A program made the translations under genes and the position numbers. A DNA stretch of 64,000 nucleotides from Oxytricha trifallax (Eukaryota; Ciliophora; Spirotrichea; Sporadotrichida; Oxytrichidae), in assembly GCA_000711775.1 (NCBI GenBank), contig ARYC01017547.1, forward strand, positions 16,351 to 80,350, written 5' to 3'. This document shows positions 44,833-57,581 of this stretch, one piece after another. Each line of letters starts with the position of its first letter. Position 1 is the first letter of the stretch. The notes under the pieces are model-generated. The model had not been told where the DNA came from. It made no database searches and saw nothing but the letters and a program-made list of their open reading frames with translations.

Positions 44833-47594
44833 GAGGAATTTTCAATATGTGTTTTTGAATTTTTCTTATACCATATATATATGAGTAATTAATAAAAGTT
44901 ATTGAAATTATAACTTATAGTTATTTCCTTTGTTAAAATCTCTATAAAATGATATTTTACAAATAAAATAATAAAAACCAGTAGAAATTTAATAAAGATG
45001 AAACTTAATTTTACTGTAGCAAGATGAATAAGTGCCTCTAATATTTATACCTAACTATTTTTGATTATTCTTTTAAAAATATCATTATATATAGTATATA
45101 ACAAAGATAATAGCTAGAAATTGTAATATTTAAGCAATTGAATATCATTGAATTTAGATTTTTTTTAATTATCATTAAATAATACTAAATATATTAAATA
45201 AGGAATATAATCTGAATCTTTATAATTAATTTTAATTAATCATCTTATATATTTCACAGCATACCTTTAAATTTGATAAGCTTGCAAGCTATATTAATTA
45301 TCTTACACTTATATGTTTAAAAATATTAATTGATTCTATTTATTAAATAGCCTCTATGCTTCAGCTTAGCTTTTACATATTTAAGTAAGTCCCATTTATT
45401 TAACTTCTCCTGAATATTATTATAGTGGGGAAAATTTTTAGAATTGCAAATATTTAAAAACTTTCAAATCAATAATAATATTAAAATAATAACGAACAAT
45501 TTACCTTATGTCTTAGGATGCCTGATTTCAATTATAACCTTAATTCCCCTTAATTATCATTATTTGTGGATTGATTGATAGGGGCAATTTCGGAAAATGA
45601 GTTATAAACAAAGTTGTTATTAATTTTTATTAATAATTTCTTTATTTTCCTATATTATGTATTTGTAATTCAAAGTTATCAATTTATTACTTCTATTACC
45701 AATAAAAAATTGATGACTAAATAATTATAAATAAAATTTTGGGCGAGAATTTTCTGCTCAGATAAAGAGAATTATTAAGGAAGTTATCTGGCAAGTAAAA
45801 TTTTATAATTTTTTTAGTTAATTTTTTATTATTTTAACTAAACACTTTTGGTCTTTCACTTTTTATTATTCGAGTAATTTAATTAATTCTTTTTTATATT
45901 TTGTATTATCTACTTTCATTTGAGATAGTATTTCTATTTACAGAAACTTAAATCTTATTTAAAATCAAGCTTTTGGTAAACTTTTTTATATAAATGATTT
46001 AATTTATTTAATCCTGTTAGGGACGAGATTACATTTATTTTTCATTATTATTATTTTTGAAAAAAAAAATAATTTTTAACTGTCCTCCTCTAGTAGATTA
46101 CCTATTTAAAAAAAATTAGAATATATCATTTTCAATGAATAATAAAAAGAATTATATAATAAAATTCATTTGCGAAGAACTTTTCCTCTTTCCAGGAAAC
46201 TTTCTCTCCAAAATTTTTTATCTTCAATTCTTGAGATGGTTTGTAAAATTTATTAAAAAGTCCTGATATTATAAAAATGTCATATATAAAGCTTCTTATT
46301 TTCATATTATATTTACTCCAATTTTAGTATATATTATGTATTGAAACCTAAAATATTAAATATTAACTTAATAAGAGTGTAATTTAATTTTAAATATAAA
46401 TCTTACAAACATGATTTAAAATTTAATTATTACTTTTAAATTGAATAAATTCTGTATTAAGAGATAAATAAATTATTGATTAATATGATTTTAATCAAAA
46501 TTTATTTATAATAATAAAAATTTAAAATCTATATCAGTACTCTATTGAAATATCTTTCACCAATTTAATTGAAATTTTTTAAAGTGCTTTTATTAAATAT
46601 TTAGGAAAAAATTTAAAATATCATTTTTTTATTCCTTTATTTTCTTATGTACTGTGAATACCTTATGAATTTATGTCAGGAAATCATATTAAATTGTTTT
46701 AAATATTCTTAAGCAAGAATTTTATGAAGATATTAATAACGGGTAAAAAAAGTTTCTAATAATAGAATAGTGCTAAAATTTATTGAAAATTTTTTCCATT
46801 TATAATGTTAAAAAATACTGAATAGAATAAGTATTACAAAATAATTACTGAATTCATTGTAATTTGATGAAATTATAGAGATATTTTAATTAAAGATAAA
46901 AAAATAGAAATTCTTGGCAAGTCCGCTTCCTTTCTTTTTTCATAAAATACATATTTGATCCTACACATAAAAATTAAATTTTTCAATTTTTATAAAAAAA
47001 TAATTTCAGACTTTGAATCTTCCCATATATGAACACTTAGATAATTAGTAACTATTATATAATAGAAAAATCAAAAAGTTTATAAAATATTACTTTCCAT
47101 ACAGTAGAAATTATTTTTGATTATTGATTTTACAAGTTTCACTACATCCCAATCCTTTTATTGATCCATGCTCTCAATGGATAACATTCAAATACAATTT
47201 ACTTTGAGTATAAATTAATATTATCAAAATTTTCTCTACACTTATTAATAAACTTACAGAAATACAAATTAAAAATATTCATCTCTAATCTATTGAAGCA
47301 GTTTGAAAATGTAGTCGAAACAACTTTGTTCTAGTAAATAATTAATGGTTAAAAATTTAATTGATAAGTGAAATAATGATCTTTGAATATAAATAGTTAA
47401 CCTTAAATTAAACCTAATATATTGTTATAAATATAAGAATCATTATGGAAGATAGTTTGAGAGAATATAAAATAATTGTTATATTTGAATGCAACATTTA
47501 AAGTGAAAAAAAGTAATGTGAGGCAAACTTATGGAAAGAGAGTCCTTGAGGGAGATACTGATTTAAATAACGTGATAAGTCGGAGTAATCAAGA

Positions 47595-47948
47595 ATGTAG
47601 GAACAAATTATGATTAGAAGGCCGAGTGATGTCGAGATGATCTTGGAATCTATGGGCATTTCTTTTCACCTAGCCCAAATATATTCACCGGGTGCTACTG
47701 CTCTCTGCTGCTAATTTTTAGACATCTATGAATATCATGAACCTTTCTGTAACAATTGGAAAACACCATTTCAGCCTCATGTGGCACTTTATAGAAGATA
47801 ATTTACTAGATTTATGGGTATGACATACATCCAAAAAGAAGCTCAAGTTCTGCAATATGTCAGGATCTGAATCCATCTTCAAAAGTATGTTCAAGCAAGC
47901 TATACTTTTATAGGAAAATTGCTATACCATAGGAGCTACTGTTAAATT
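47595..47948 (+). other. Coding-like segment of unknown family
   Basis: The plus strand reads RRPSDVEMILESMGISFHLA, IYSPGATALCCQFLDIYEYH, FQPHVALYRRQFTRFMGMTY and, after one in-frame TGA (~47867), HLQKYVQASYTFIGKLLYHR. Base composition is richer in G+C than around it. The Cys/Trp/Tyr/His pattern looks like a conserved globular domain, but I cannot name it. One stop in ~110 codons suggests a pseudogene or a germline segment. Confidence 0.45.
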
Positions 47949-48899
47949 TACATCTATAACTTTTTTTTACTATCTTTTCCATTCTAGACAAAATCGTTCA
48001 ACATAGTCTGATAAAATTATTATTATTATTTAATGCTTTACAGAAATTAATACTGGGGATTAAACCAACCAGGAATATATAATCATGTCTGATAAAATAA
48101 ATTAATTTAATCAGTAAATTGTAATTATAAGACTTACATTTTAATTATGAATTGAGTTTAAATAAAAAAAGAATTTAATAATTTTAACTTATTCTCAAAT
48201 ATAAATTGTATTTTGATGTTACCCTCAAGGAAAATGAATCAATAAAAAGAGAGGGGTGTTGGGAAACCTATCAAGTTTAATAATCAAAAATTTTAGTTAC
48301 AGCATGGAAAGATTTATTAAAAAATATATGATTTATATTTTATAATACTTACTAAATATCTAAGTGTTCAAGTAGAAGACAATTCAAAGCTTAAAGTTTT
48401 TTTTCCTCATAAAATTGAAAAATTTAATTTTTATATGTGTTATGGGTGAGTCAAATTTTTATGAGAAGAGAGGGGTTACAATGTCTTCCTTAGAAATACT
48501 TCTATTAAAGAATTTATAGAGAAATTAAGTTCAGAAAAGGTTCTTAAAATATTATTTTATTCATAAATCAGAATAATTTCATGCTTCATATCTCAAAGAA
48601 ACCATAATCCCTAATCTTACCCATTTTAAAAATATTATAAAACATATTAATCTATTTTGGGGTTTTGAATTTATAAAAGTAAGACAAACTCTTGAAGACA
48701 TTTTGCCTTTAAGAGAATCTAATATTTAGATAAGGTAAAATTTTTTGAGAATAAATGAATTTTTTGATTAATACAGAATGACATATAATTAAGATTAATT
48801 TAAGTCTTAATAAAAATGCAAGAAGGGAATATTTTTGCATAAGAGAGTAAATTTCAATGAAGCTATCTTAAAATGTATAAAATGAAATAACCCAAGATA

Positions 48900-49006
48900 T
48901 TTTGGGTCACTAAATTTGCGCATGAGCGCTAATAATATGCGCTCTTGCGCTCATAAAATAACTTGTGAGCCCATAGCAAGGCACTTTTGTCTTAATTCAC
49001 ATTCTT
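48900..49006. repeat. GCGC-containing short repeats
   Basis: In AT-rich DNA, 48924-48961 contains gcgcatgagcgc, atgcgctcttgcgctcat and related half-palindromes. Function unknown; it could form a hairpin. Confidence 0.35.
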
Positions 49007-49224
49007 AATAGAGAATTAAGACTTGGCTATAAAGCCCTATTTTTAAAAGATTATTAATTATTTATATTAATTTTAATAATATAGTTTTAATTTTTAATTA
49101 AAACTTAAATATATTAAATCTAATTGGATTTCTCTATAGAGAATTAAATTCTGAGGTACTGATTAATTTAATAAATTGCGTTAATTTAATTATTCCTAAA
49201 TTTATTATATTTAATTAAGTATTT

Positions 49225-49411
49225 ATTAAAAAAAGGGCATTAAGAGCCCAGAGAGGTTTCCCTATAAAAGGGCTGAATTAAGACAGATGTGGCATGAAGT
49301 GGGCAGATTTTAATATATACCGCACAGCTGTGAGGTATAGTCAGAATATCTTGCGGGATTTCCATATTTGCTCCTTGAGATATCATCATTGTAATTTGCC
49401 CTTATTTCTTT
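49225..49411 (-). other. Coding-like island, minus strand
   Basis: The minus strand reads MMISQGANMEIPQDILTIPH then SCAVYIKICPLHATSVLIQP and FYRETSLGSQCP, with no TGA and distinctly higher G+C than the flanks. The frame continues into AT-rich DNA on both sides without TGA, so the true ends are not visible. Family unknown; a candidate macronuclear-destined segment. Confidence 0.45.
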
Positions 49412-49419
49412 ACTTTTGT

Positions 49420-51100
49420 ACTTATCTCGATTTTTTAAGACTTTTTTCAAATATATTTAATCATCGATCTAGATTAATTTTACATTTCACTTATTATCCA
49501 AAAATTTTATCTTAAGAGAAATTATGAATTTTAATTATTTATTTATACAAGACTATATATTTTATTATATAAATTAATTATTTTTATCGATCATTAACAA
49601 ATTTTTTTTAAGTTATTGGTGGTTTTGTGAGTGCATTCTTTTAAATATAGTATTTACCAAATCCTTTCATAATTTTATATAAAACTTTAACATGCACTTA
49701 TTCTCTTCTTTATAATTGATTTTTTAAATAAATGAATTTATTTAAATTTTATTGGAATATGCATAATCTTAAATAAATTATAAAGTTGTATTTTTGAAAA
49801 TTACTGATATTCATTTATTTAATCATTAAAAAATAATATCAACAAAAAAAAATATTGTAAAATGAAATTCTATTCAAAACATAATTAATGATATACTTAA
49901 GTTAATTTAATAATTTGTAAAATAATCGAAAAATTAAAGATATTTAATTTTGAGAGGAATTGATTGAGTTAAATTGTACTAATGAATAATATAATAAGAA
50001 ATCTTAATGGGGTTTTATATTCTTAATTCATTAATAAAATATTATTTTGCAAAAGAATTAATATATAGTACCAAAGGCCTTTCCTCATAATATATTTTTT
50101 CTCTATAATAAGAATTATTTAAATTATATACTATAAATTATAAAATTTTAATATTCTTTTTATAATTATATATTAATTAACTAAAATACTTCTTCATTCT
50201 TCGTTTACTATAATTCAATTCCTTGATTAAAAAAATCAATTCTCTTTTACCACAAATTTATACTCTTTGTTATACAATAATCGACAATCGATTTGTATTA
50301 AAATTAAAATTTAAAAACAATTTCAAAATAATTAAGTTATATTAAATGTTTTTAAATATAAATATATTACTTATTATAATTAAACAAAATTTATCGATTT
50401 AAATATTGACCATAGGAGAATAATAAACTGATTGGAGATAAATAGAAATTTAGATCTTTACATTAAAATGGTAAGTTTAAATATACTTAAAAGCTTTTAA
50501 TTCCTTAATAGGGAATAAAAATTAATTTCATTATTAAAATTATATATTATCATAAATTTAATAAAGATTCTGGCAATAATTTTAGTTTTCCCAATCATAA
50601 TGATTCTAAAACAAAGAAAAGTGGTATTCATAAGTAAAGCATTAAAAACATATTAATTAAAACCAGCATATAAAGATAATAATAAGTAAGCAAATATTAA
50701 AAACATTATTTACCAATGTGACCTTGATTTTGTTAATGAGAAATATACAAATAATTAAGGATATCTTTATTTATATATTTATTTTTAACTGAAAAATCAG
50801 AGAATTCTAACTAAAATTGCAATTACTTATAAGTCTAAAGATCTATAAAATAAAGATAATTTATTAATATTATTAATTGACTATTAAGAGAAATTTTACA
50901 TAATCTAATCTGATTTGAGATTTATTTAATTAGATACTATAATCTAAATTATAAATCAAATATATGAATTATTGAATTCTTGTACTTTAATCAAAATAAG
51001 ATTATCATGAAAGATAACGAGATTATTTTGTTGAAGTATTTTAATTAATTAATTAATTTAATAATTTATTAAATTTTGTTATTTTTTTTCCAAGGAAACT
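49420..51100. other. AT-rich, no gene seen
   Basis: AT-rich, low-complexity frames only. Confidence 0.5.
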
Positions 51101-51159
51101 CCTCAACTTCCCTCTGAATGGCGACATGTCTCAATAAAAAAATAAAATATTTATTATTA

Positions 51160-51280
51160 AGGTGGACCTGATGTGCATTGCTTAGAGACCAACAGTACAA
51201 CGCAAAGTTTGTAAACCTTCTAAAAGGAAGACTTTTGCTACAACCCTCGTTATTGTATCTCAAATCGATAAGATATTTAA
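51160..51280 (+). other. Short coding-like island
   Basis: The plus strand reads GGPDVHCLETNSTTQSLQTF then QKEDFCYNPRYCISNRQ; the minus strand is also open. Higher G+C than its flanks. No family recognised. Confidence 0.25.
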
Positions 51281-51413
51281 TTCTATCATAAATAAAATTG
51301 AAGAATTTTTTTTTCAAAAAGTTGAGTCGTTTCTTTTTTTTATATCGTTTAAGTTCTAAAAATAATCAGATGAAGTCTTTTTGAGTTTACTAAATTTTTG
51401 GGGTGCTCACATT

Positions 51414-52310
51414 CAAACTTCAAACCCTTTTATTATGTGTTTTAATGATTTGATTTTTAGAGTATAGTGTGAGTATCATTAGAGGAAAAAAATTAGGCCA
51501 TTTGCAATATGAAAAATAGAAAAAGAGCGATAATTAGGATTTATTATTAATGAAAAATATTTTTATTTGCTGTTGCAGCTTAAATGTGGTACGAATATGA
51601 ATGTGAACTAATGCATACTTGTGCTTTATTATGCAGCTTTGGCAATACTATTACTCTAGAGTGTATCAACTGTTAGATATAACTGCCTGCTAGCTATTTA
51701 GGATTTCAATGCTGGCTCTTCGAAATATCCTACATGAAATATAAGTTCTTTGGGTATCAAATGACTTCCTCTGCGATACTAATATTTTAAAGTATTGGAC
51801 ACTGTTTCCATTATTTTAGTGAGCTATGATGTCTTATCGTAAATTTACAGACATGAGTATCTCTCCTTATACAATAGCAAATATTTAAATACGAAATGGT
51901 ATTCTTTCAATACTCTAATCAGAGTGAAGAGAGTGATCGAGTGAATAGTGGCATTTATAATTATAATTTATACTTTATTCATTTGAATGATTAAGTGCAG
52001 TGGGCTATGAAGCTCCTTCACGCTGATGAAGCTGTACTCACTTTCAAACCTTGATAAATAATTCATGGAACAAAAAGAAATATGATGATATTAAAGTCTT
52101 TGAATTTCAGCTGGTATTAACAAAGATTGGGGCTTAGAAAGTTATGTGAGTCATCCTGGCTAAATTAAGCTAGAGTAGTTCATAGTGTTCTTACATAAGC
52201 TAAAATATAAGTACAGCAATCAAGAGATCATCCTGTTTGCTGATAATTTCTCTGTTTATAAGACGAAGGAGTCAAAGAATGCTTAGAATATTATACAGAA
52301 GAATTCATGC
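51414..52310 (+). mobile_element. TBE relic K: left end and most of transposase
   Basis: The left terminal repeat is decayed (CAAACTTCAAACCC after ATT; then gtttt...gatttg, tagagtatagtgtgag), followed by a transposase remnant from the ATG at 51509 to ~52290. Recognisable parts are the LLLQLKCGT-like start, an intron-like GT-AG segment 51948-52000 at the conserved place, HADEAVLTF (~52020) and a degraded second-D motif (~52240). The element stops where palindrome P4 begins; the 22 kDa and kinase genes are missing. Confidence 0.78.
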
Positions 52311-52370
52311 AGAGAAATGAAAAGGATAGCAGAGTTGATAATAGTCAGATGCCACTAGGTTCCTGAGGTA

Positions 52371-53387
52371 TATTAAGCGATTATAATTAAAATGGGGAGA
52401 CAGTTAAAAATTAAATCAAAAAAGCGATCAAATAAAATTATGATCATATCAATATACATGTGTTAAGATAAAACAGTCACTAATTTGAAATATGTTTGAG
52501 TAGATCCTTATTTAACTTTAATTAATTAATCAACTATCTAAAATGGAATTTTTTTTTTTCTTCAACTTTTCTGATTTATTTCTATTTTAGCGCAGTGATC
52601 AAGTTGATGCTGTAGCTGATCTCTAAGTTTTTCATAAATTTTTCATAGATATCTTCAGGGTATCTTCAGGATATCTTCCTTAAAAAATAAAAAGTGTGGA
52701 GACTGTGGAGAGTGTGGAGTTTAGCATCTCTAATAACAGTGGAAATAGCATCAATATCACCAATATTCTCAAAATCAAGCATTATTAGGAGTCTGATTGA
52801 AATTCTAGAGAATTTCAAAATTTTACATCACTGATTTTTTCATCGTTTTCAACAACATTATCTTCATCATCATCTTCAATATTAGGTCTCACATCTATGA
52901 ATTTAAGAAAAACAAGATGTTTTAGAAAAAATCTCAGACTCCTAATAATGCTTGATTTTGAGAATATTGGTGATATTGATGCTATTTCCACTGTTATTAG
53001 AGATGCTAAACTCCACACTCTCTACACTTTATTTTTCAAGGAAGATATCCTGAAGATCACCCTGAAAAAAAAAACAACCAAAAGATACCCTGAAGATACC
53101 CTGAAGAAATCTATGAAAAATTTATGAAAAACTTAGAGATCAGCTACAGCATCAACTTGATCACTGCGCTAAAATAGAAATAAATCAGAAAAGTTGAAAA
53201 AAACAAAAATTCCATTTTTAGATAGTTGATTAATTAATTAAAGTTAAATAAGGATCTACTCAAACATATTTCAAATTAGTGACTGTTTTATCTTAACACA
53301 TGTATATTGATATGATCATAATTTTATTTGATCTCTTTTTTGATTTAATTTTAACTGTCTCCCCATTTTAATTATACTCGCTTAATA
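52371..53387. repeat. Palindrome P4 (~430-470 bp arms, ~115 bp loop)
   Basis: The arms ~52371-52800 and ~52916-53387 are reverse complements with some indels. Tips read attaagcgattataattaaa. Inside each arm is a small tandem motif (aagataccctg type, ~52650-52680 and ~53040-53105). The loop contains an acidic minus-strand frame (VRPNIEDDDEDNVVENDEK, ~52840-52895) that extends into the right arm. It joins the truncated TBE K on the left and block L on the right. Confidence 0.85.
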
Positions 53388-53399
53388 AGGTAAAATTTT

Positions 53400-53729
53400 T
53401 GAAGTATAGAATGAATTCAAAATAGTTATAAATGCATGTTTATAGTATAAGCAGGGGAAGTTATAACATTTATACACATTTTAGCTTTCTTAACACATTT
53501 TAAGAAAACACATTCATGATACAAGAAAAGATTCACTGTAGTGTGCTTTGTAGTCCCTTTCATACTGATCCACGATTTCTTGTTATTACCTGTGATACTT
53601 TTTCTCATCTTTAAAGTTTTATCTCTTAAGAGTTGAACTTTTGTCTGGAAAATCCCCTGACAAATCTCAAAGCTAGCTGGTCATTGTATCTTCCATATTA
53701 GGTTCCAAGATTACAATCGTCTTAGCCAT
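53400..53729 (-). pseudogene. Unknown gene at left edge of block L
   Basis: The ATG at 53729 reads MAKTIVILEPNMEDTMTSQL, TGA, DLSGDFPDKSSTLKRQNFKD, EIVDQYERDYKAHYSESFLV, TGA, MCFLKMCQESQNVYKCYNFP. The same frame stays protein-like across two TGAs, which suggests a decayed gene. The Cys spacing in the last part could be metal-binding. It is divergent from the SecA-like gene at 54169. No family recognised. Confidence 0.45.
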
Positions 53730-54168
53730 TTTAATTAACCTTATCCAGCTACAATACTTGGAATTGGCAAATAAAGGTCTAGTTAGGAGTGCGATTGGCC
53801 TCTCGACTAAATTAATCTTATTATTCTTAATTAATTCTTAATTTAAATTAGAAAAAGAGCGCTCTTTTTATCAATTTTGCTTCTCTAAAACTCAAAGCTG
53901 AAGTAGGTCTTGGTTTTTCCTTTTTGAATATATTATTATATGAAGTTAATGATTGCCACTTCCCCTAGCGATGAGGAATATCTCAGCGTAATCTTTAGAC
54001 TCTAAGACACTAAAATGCAAGGTTTAGCCTAAAAAATTGAAATTTTATCAATTAAGACTGTGGGATTTGAATTAAGATTTAATTAAGAATTAATTAAGAT
54101 AACCTTAAATTCTTATTAATTTAAATTAAGAAAGTTACCGCCAATCTTAATTAAAAGCGCATTTACAA
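53730..54168. promoter_or_regulatory. Intergenic region between divergent genes of block L
   Basis: AT-rich with repeated aattaaga-type words (~53815-53850, ~54060-54150) and a gagcgctc palindrome (~53866). It separates the minus-strand gene at 53729 from the plus-strand gene at 54169, so promoters of both probably lie here. No specific factor site is assignable. Confidence 0.35.
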
Positions 54169-57100
54169 ATGGATACTGAACAAGGAAGTCAATCCTCAAT
54201 CCAATCCTTTAGCGATAAGGACAATAATAAAAAAGACTACTAAGCTATTTTCCCAGAGAATGTTTTAGTTCCTGGAAATGCTGAAACCCCAGGATTCTTT
54301 GGTATGTAAGCCCATGAAGGAGATTTAGAGACTAACGCAAGGAAGCGTGGAAGGAAGCCAGTTTATGATGGAGCAGAGTATCCGTTACTTATTGATAGGG
54401 CAAAGTTAATTCTTCCAACAAAAAATTATGACATAGAGAAACTCCTCGAGCTGGAGGAGTTTAAGCCCTTAAAAGATTCAAAGGATCTTCCCAGATTTAT
54501 AAGCAAATACATTTTAAACAAGACTTCCAAGTCTTTTTCAAAGTCAGTTCGAGCCTAATCAGTCGCTGGCCTTGACGTTCAGCAAAAGATAAAGGTTGAT
54601 TTTAGTTAATAACAGCAACCATACGTACCTTTCTATACTCCTAAAGCGAATATATTCAACTAACAAAACACACTTACACCTTAAGCTAACTATGGAGCTA
54701 AGATCCAATCAGAGCTAACGTCAAATTACTTGAGGGAATATATGCTTTTAAAGCCCTAAGAAAGATATCAATTTATAGAGCAGATTTGCTAGAGAAATAG
54801 CTAGAGCTTGTTGGAGTTCTTGATTAATCTTAAAACTACGTGCTCATCAAGTTTCTGCGATGGAATGTTTGGGCTTATTCACGAGCTAAACTTAAACTCC
54901 AAAATGGACTTACAGATAAAAACCAGACTTTTTGTTTAGTCCTTACTATACTACAGAAACGAGCTGATAGTAATAGATCAAGACCTTCTCAAAAATTCTA
55001 TGACTCTTCTTGCCCAAAGGCCAAATTCTGAGTAAACCTTGGGCCTCTCAAACTACATTTTCATCAATGAAGTTGAACAATTTTCATAATTGTAAGAAGA
55101 GCTTGTTCTTCTTGACAGCAAAAATATTGGCATTATTCCCCTTATGGTGGGGACTTTTGCATAATTTAAGGTCGACCCACAAGTGGTAAGGTTGCTCCCT
55201 AACACTTTATAATGCCTCAACAAACCCTTCATACAAGTTCTTAAGTAAAATAAAGGTCTTAGATTGATTGGAGAAATTCCAATCAACCTTGTCGGTGATT
55301 TTGTTTAAATATGTGCCCTCTGTCAATCGAGAAACTACACCGAACTCGACTAGTTGATAAACAATATTAAAGAAACTTTTATTAAAAAATGGGACTATTT
55401 AGACTAAGCTGACTTTTCAATGTTGATAGCTCAGATATCGGTTGAATTAAAAGAAAGAAATCCTAGCTGGATTGGAAAAGTTACCGAGATAGCTGAGGTT
55501 GTTAAATAAATAACTTTTATCTAAATTGAAAAAGGAGTTAAGAACAGACCAGACTTAATCGCAGACCTAATAAATGGCAATCTTCACTCCATTAAACAAA
55601 TCATAAAGAATCCCAAGCATGTAGAAGACCTAAGTGGCTAGTAATTTTACAAAATGGTTGGCAAGTTCAAAAAACTCAATAAGGGTAATGAGCAGGCTTA
55701 AAAGTTTTGTTATGAACTTTAAGAAAACATAACAAAGCAATCCCAGCAAATAAAATCTCTAGAAACACTGATAGGGTTCAACCTCCTGGCTCTCTAAAAA
55801 CTCTGCTTAGCCTATTCAATGTGGACAAGCGAGGTATTTTAATTTATCAACTTTGGCATAGGAAATGGAGAACCTTAATTTGTGTTCATTGCTGTTATAT
55901 TAACCAAGGGACGACAAAGAAGTACTATAATTTTGGGCAAAAATGATTATCTTATCCTCAGGGATGAAAAGAGATTTCAAAACACTATAATTAAAAGTAA
56001 TTTGAACATTAATTACAACCAGTATGAGAATAAGCTGGGGGTTTACTATATGACTTAGAAGTACTTTGAGAGTCAAATATACGATAAGCCGTTCAGAGAG
56101 TTCTTAAAGAGCTCAATACTAATTGTTGACGAATATGACTGGCTTGTTTTCGAAGGCTCCCCTACAGCAATGTCAGACTGGATTCGATTCTTTCGGATTC
56201 CTCATAAGCTAATATGCTTAACGGGCTCAACGCTTACTTAAAAAGAGGAAATTTGCTTGGATGTGGCGTTTGGGGCCAAAGAGATAAAGTTTCCCACACT
56301 ATCGTCCTTAAAATCGGACAAGAAGGTTCATGCTTCTGATATTCTACTTAATTCCTGTTAGCAAGATTACTGTAAGTACCTATATGAACTGTGCATGAAA
56401 CAAACTTTGCAAACACCTGTGATTATAGTAGCTTCGGGGACTTACTAGATAATAGATGCATACTTTAAGAAGTTTCGGGAACTTCAATTCTATAGCATGA
56501 AAGGAGTTAAGGGTTCCAAAGCGGACGCATACTTGGAGGGCAAGTTTAATATTAGAAATAGCAGCAAAAGATTCGGGGTCTTACTTTTAACTGATATGCA
56601 AGGCAGGGGGACAGATCTTTAAACCTCAAAAGAAATTGAGGATAGTGGTGGACTTTACCTAGTAATAAGCGATGTGTTTTCTAAGAGAACAACTTAGTAA
56701 ATAATAGGCAGTTGCAAGACTAGAGAATAAAGGGCAATGGAGACATGTGTTGCTGATATCAGGCTCGCAGGATACAGTTGAGCAAGCAATTCAATATAGG
56801 CAGGAGTTCTTGGAAAATGAGAATCATATAAAGTTTTCAAAACTTTAGACGATGCTAAGTTAATCCTATTAGCAGTAATAAATTAAGTAGTGTCCTGAGA
56901 AACATTAACTTGAAGATTCAACTCGTGAAGAATAAATAGCAAAAGGTTAGAGGGAAATAAGCTCATTTGAGGATGAGAGTGATAATCAACAAGAAGGCTA
57001 AAACCATCAACTATATGAAATGATACAGTAACAGAATAAGCTTTAAATTCAAAAAAATGATACTGAAGAAGTGCAGAAATAGAACTGCTAAAAGTCCCCC

Positions 57101-57460
57101 ATTAATGTTAAGGACTCTCATTTAAAAGATAAGATTGCTCTAACAAGCAGTAAACCCCAAACTCCATCGTCGATAATAGAAAAGCAAACTATTATAAGTG
57201 ATTAAGATCCCAATTTAAACTAGGGGGGTGATTCCACAAAGAAAGCAATCAAGAAAAGAGACCTAAAAGTTACAGAAAAGACCGATAAGCAAAACAAGAT
57301 TTAAGCCTAGAAACTGAATAAGTCCAAATCTAACCCAACAAAATAAGCTACTAAAAAGAGTCATGATCTTAACTCTGTTGAAGGCAAAAGCCAATTAGAC
57401 ACCAAGATGACCTCGAATGTTTTATAAAAAAGAGTTACAAGATTATCGATTAAATAATGA
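54169..57460 (+). pseudogene. SecA-type DEAD helicase-like protein, block L
   Basis: Bacterial and plastid SecA is the ATPase motor of protein export; this gene shares its helicase core, not necessarily its job. ATG at 54169 opens 870 codons to TGA 56779; a one-base excess in an AAAGGG run (~56730) explains the stop, and the next frame continues to TGA 57458-57460 (~1,097 aa in all). SecA-like motifs: GKNDYLILRD (cf. VNDYLARRD), VDEYDWLVFEG (Walker B), LTGSTLTQKEE, LLTDMQGRGTDL, SGGLYLVIS and a TREQGQ motif-VI equivalent. The Walker A position reads GIGNGEPQ instead of TGEGKT, so ATP binding is doubtful. The C-terminal ~230 residues are Gln/Lys/Ser-rich. It converges on the 22 kDa-like gene. 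Confidence 0.8.
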
Positions 57461-57581
57461 GACTGGAAGAAGAATAGTGAGTTAATTAATAATAAGTATA
57501 CTGCATAAATAGTTTGAGTAATCTTTTGTGTTTAAATTTTGATAATAAAGTTAAAGGATTGTAAATCTAAACGTGTTGAAA

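Larger units (their letters stand above)
44318..48667. mobile_element. Two TBE-type end relics (J), possibly one old element
   Basis: 44318-44370 begins AAAACCCCAAAAATTATT after AGT. 48590-48667 ends tctattttggggttttg before AAT and resembles the right end of element I (aaccataatccctaatc). Between them, 48025-48060 keeps the conserved stretch cagaaattaatactggggat seen in F and I. The spacing (~4.35 kb) suits a TBE but the flanking trinucleotides differ, so they may be unrelated relics. The rest is AT-rich. Confidence 0.4.
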
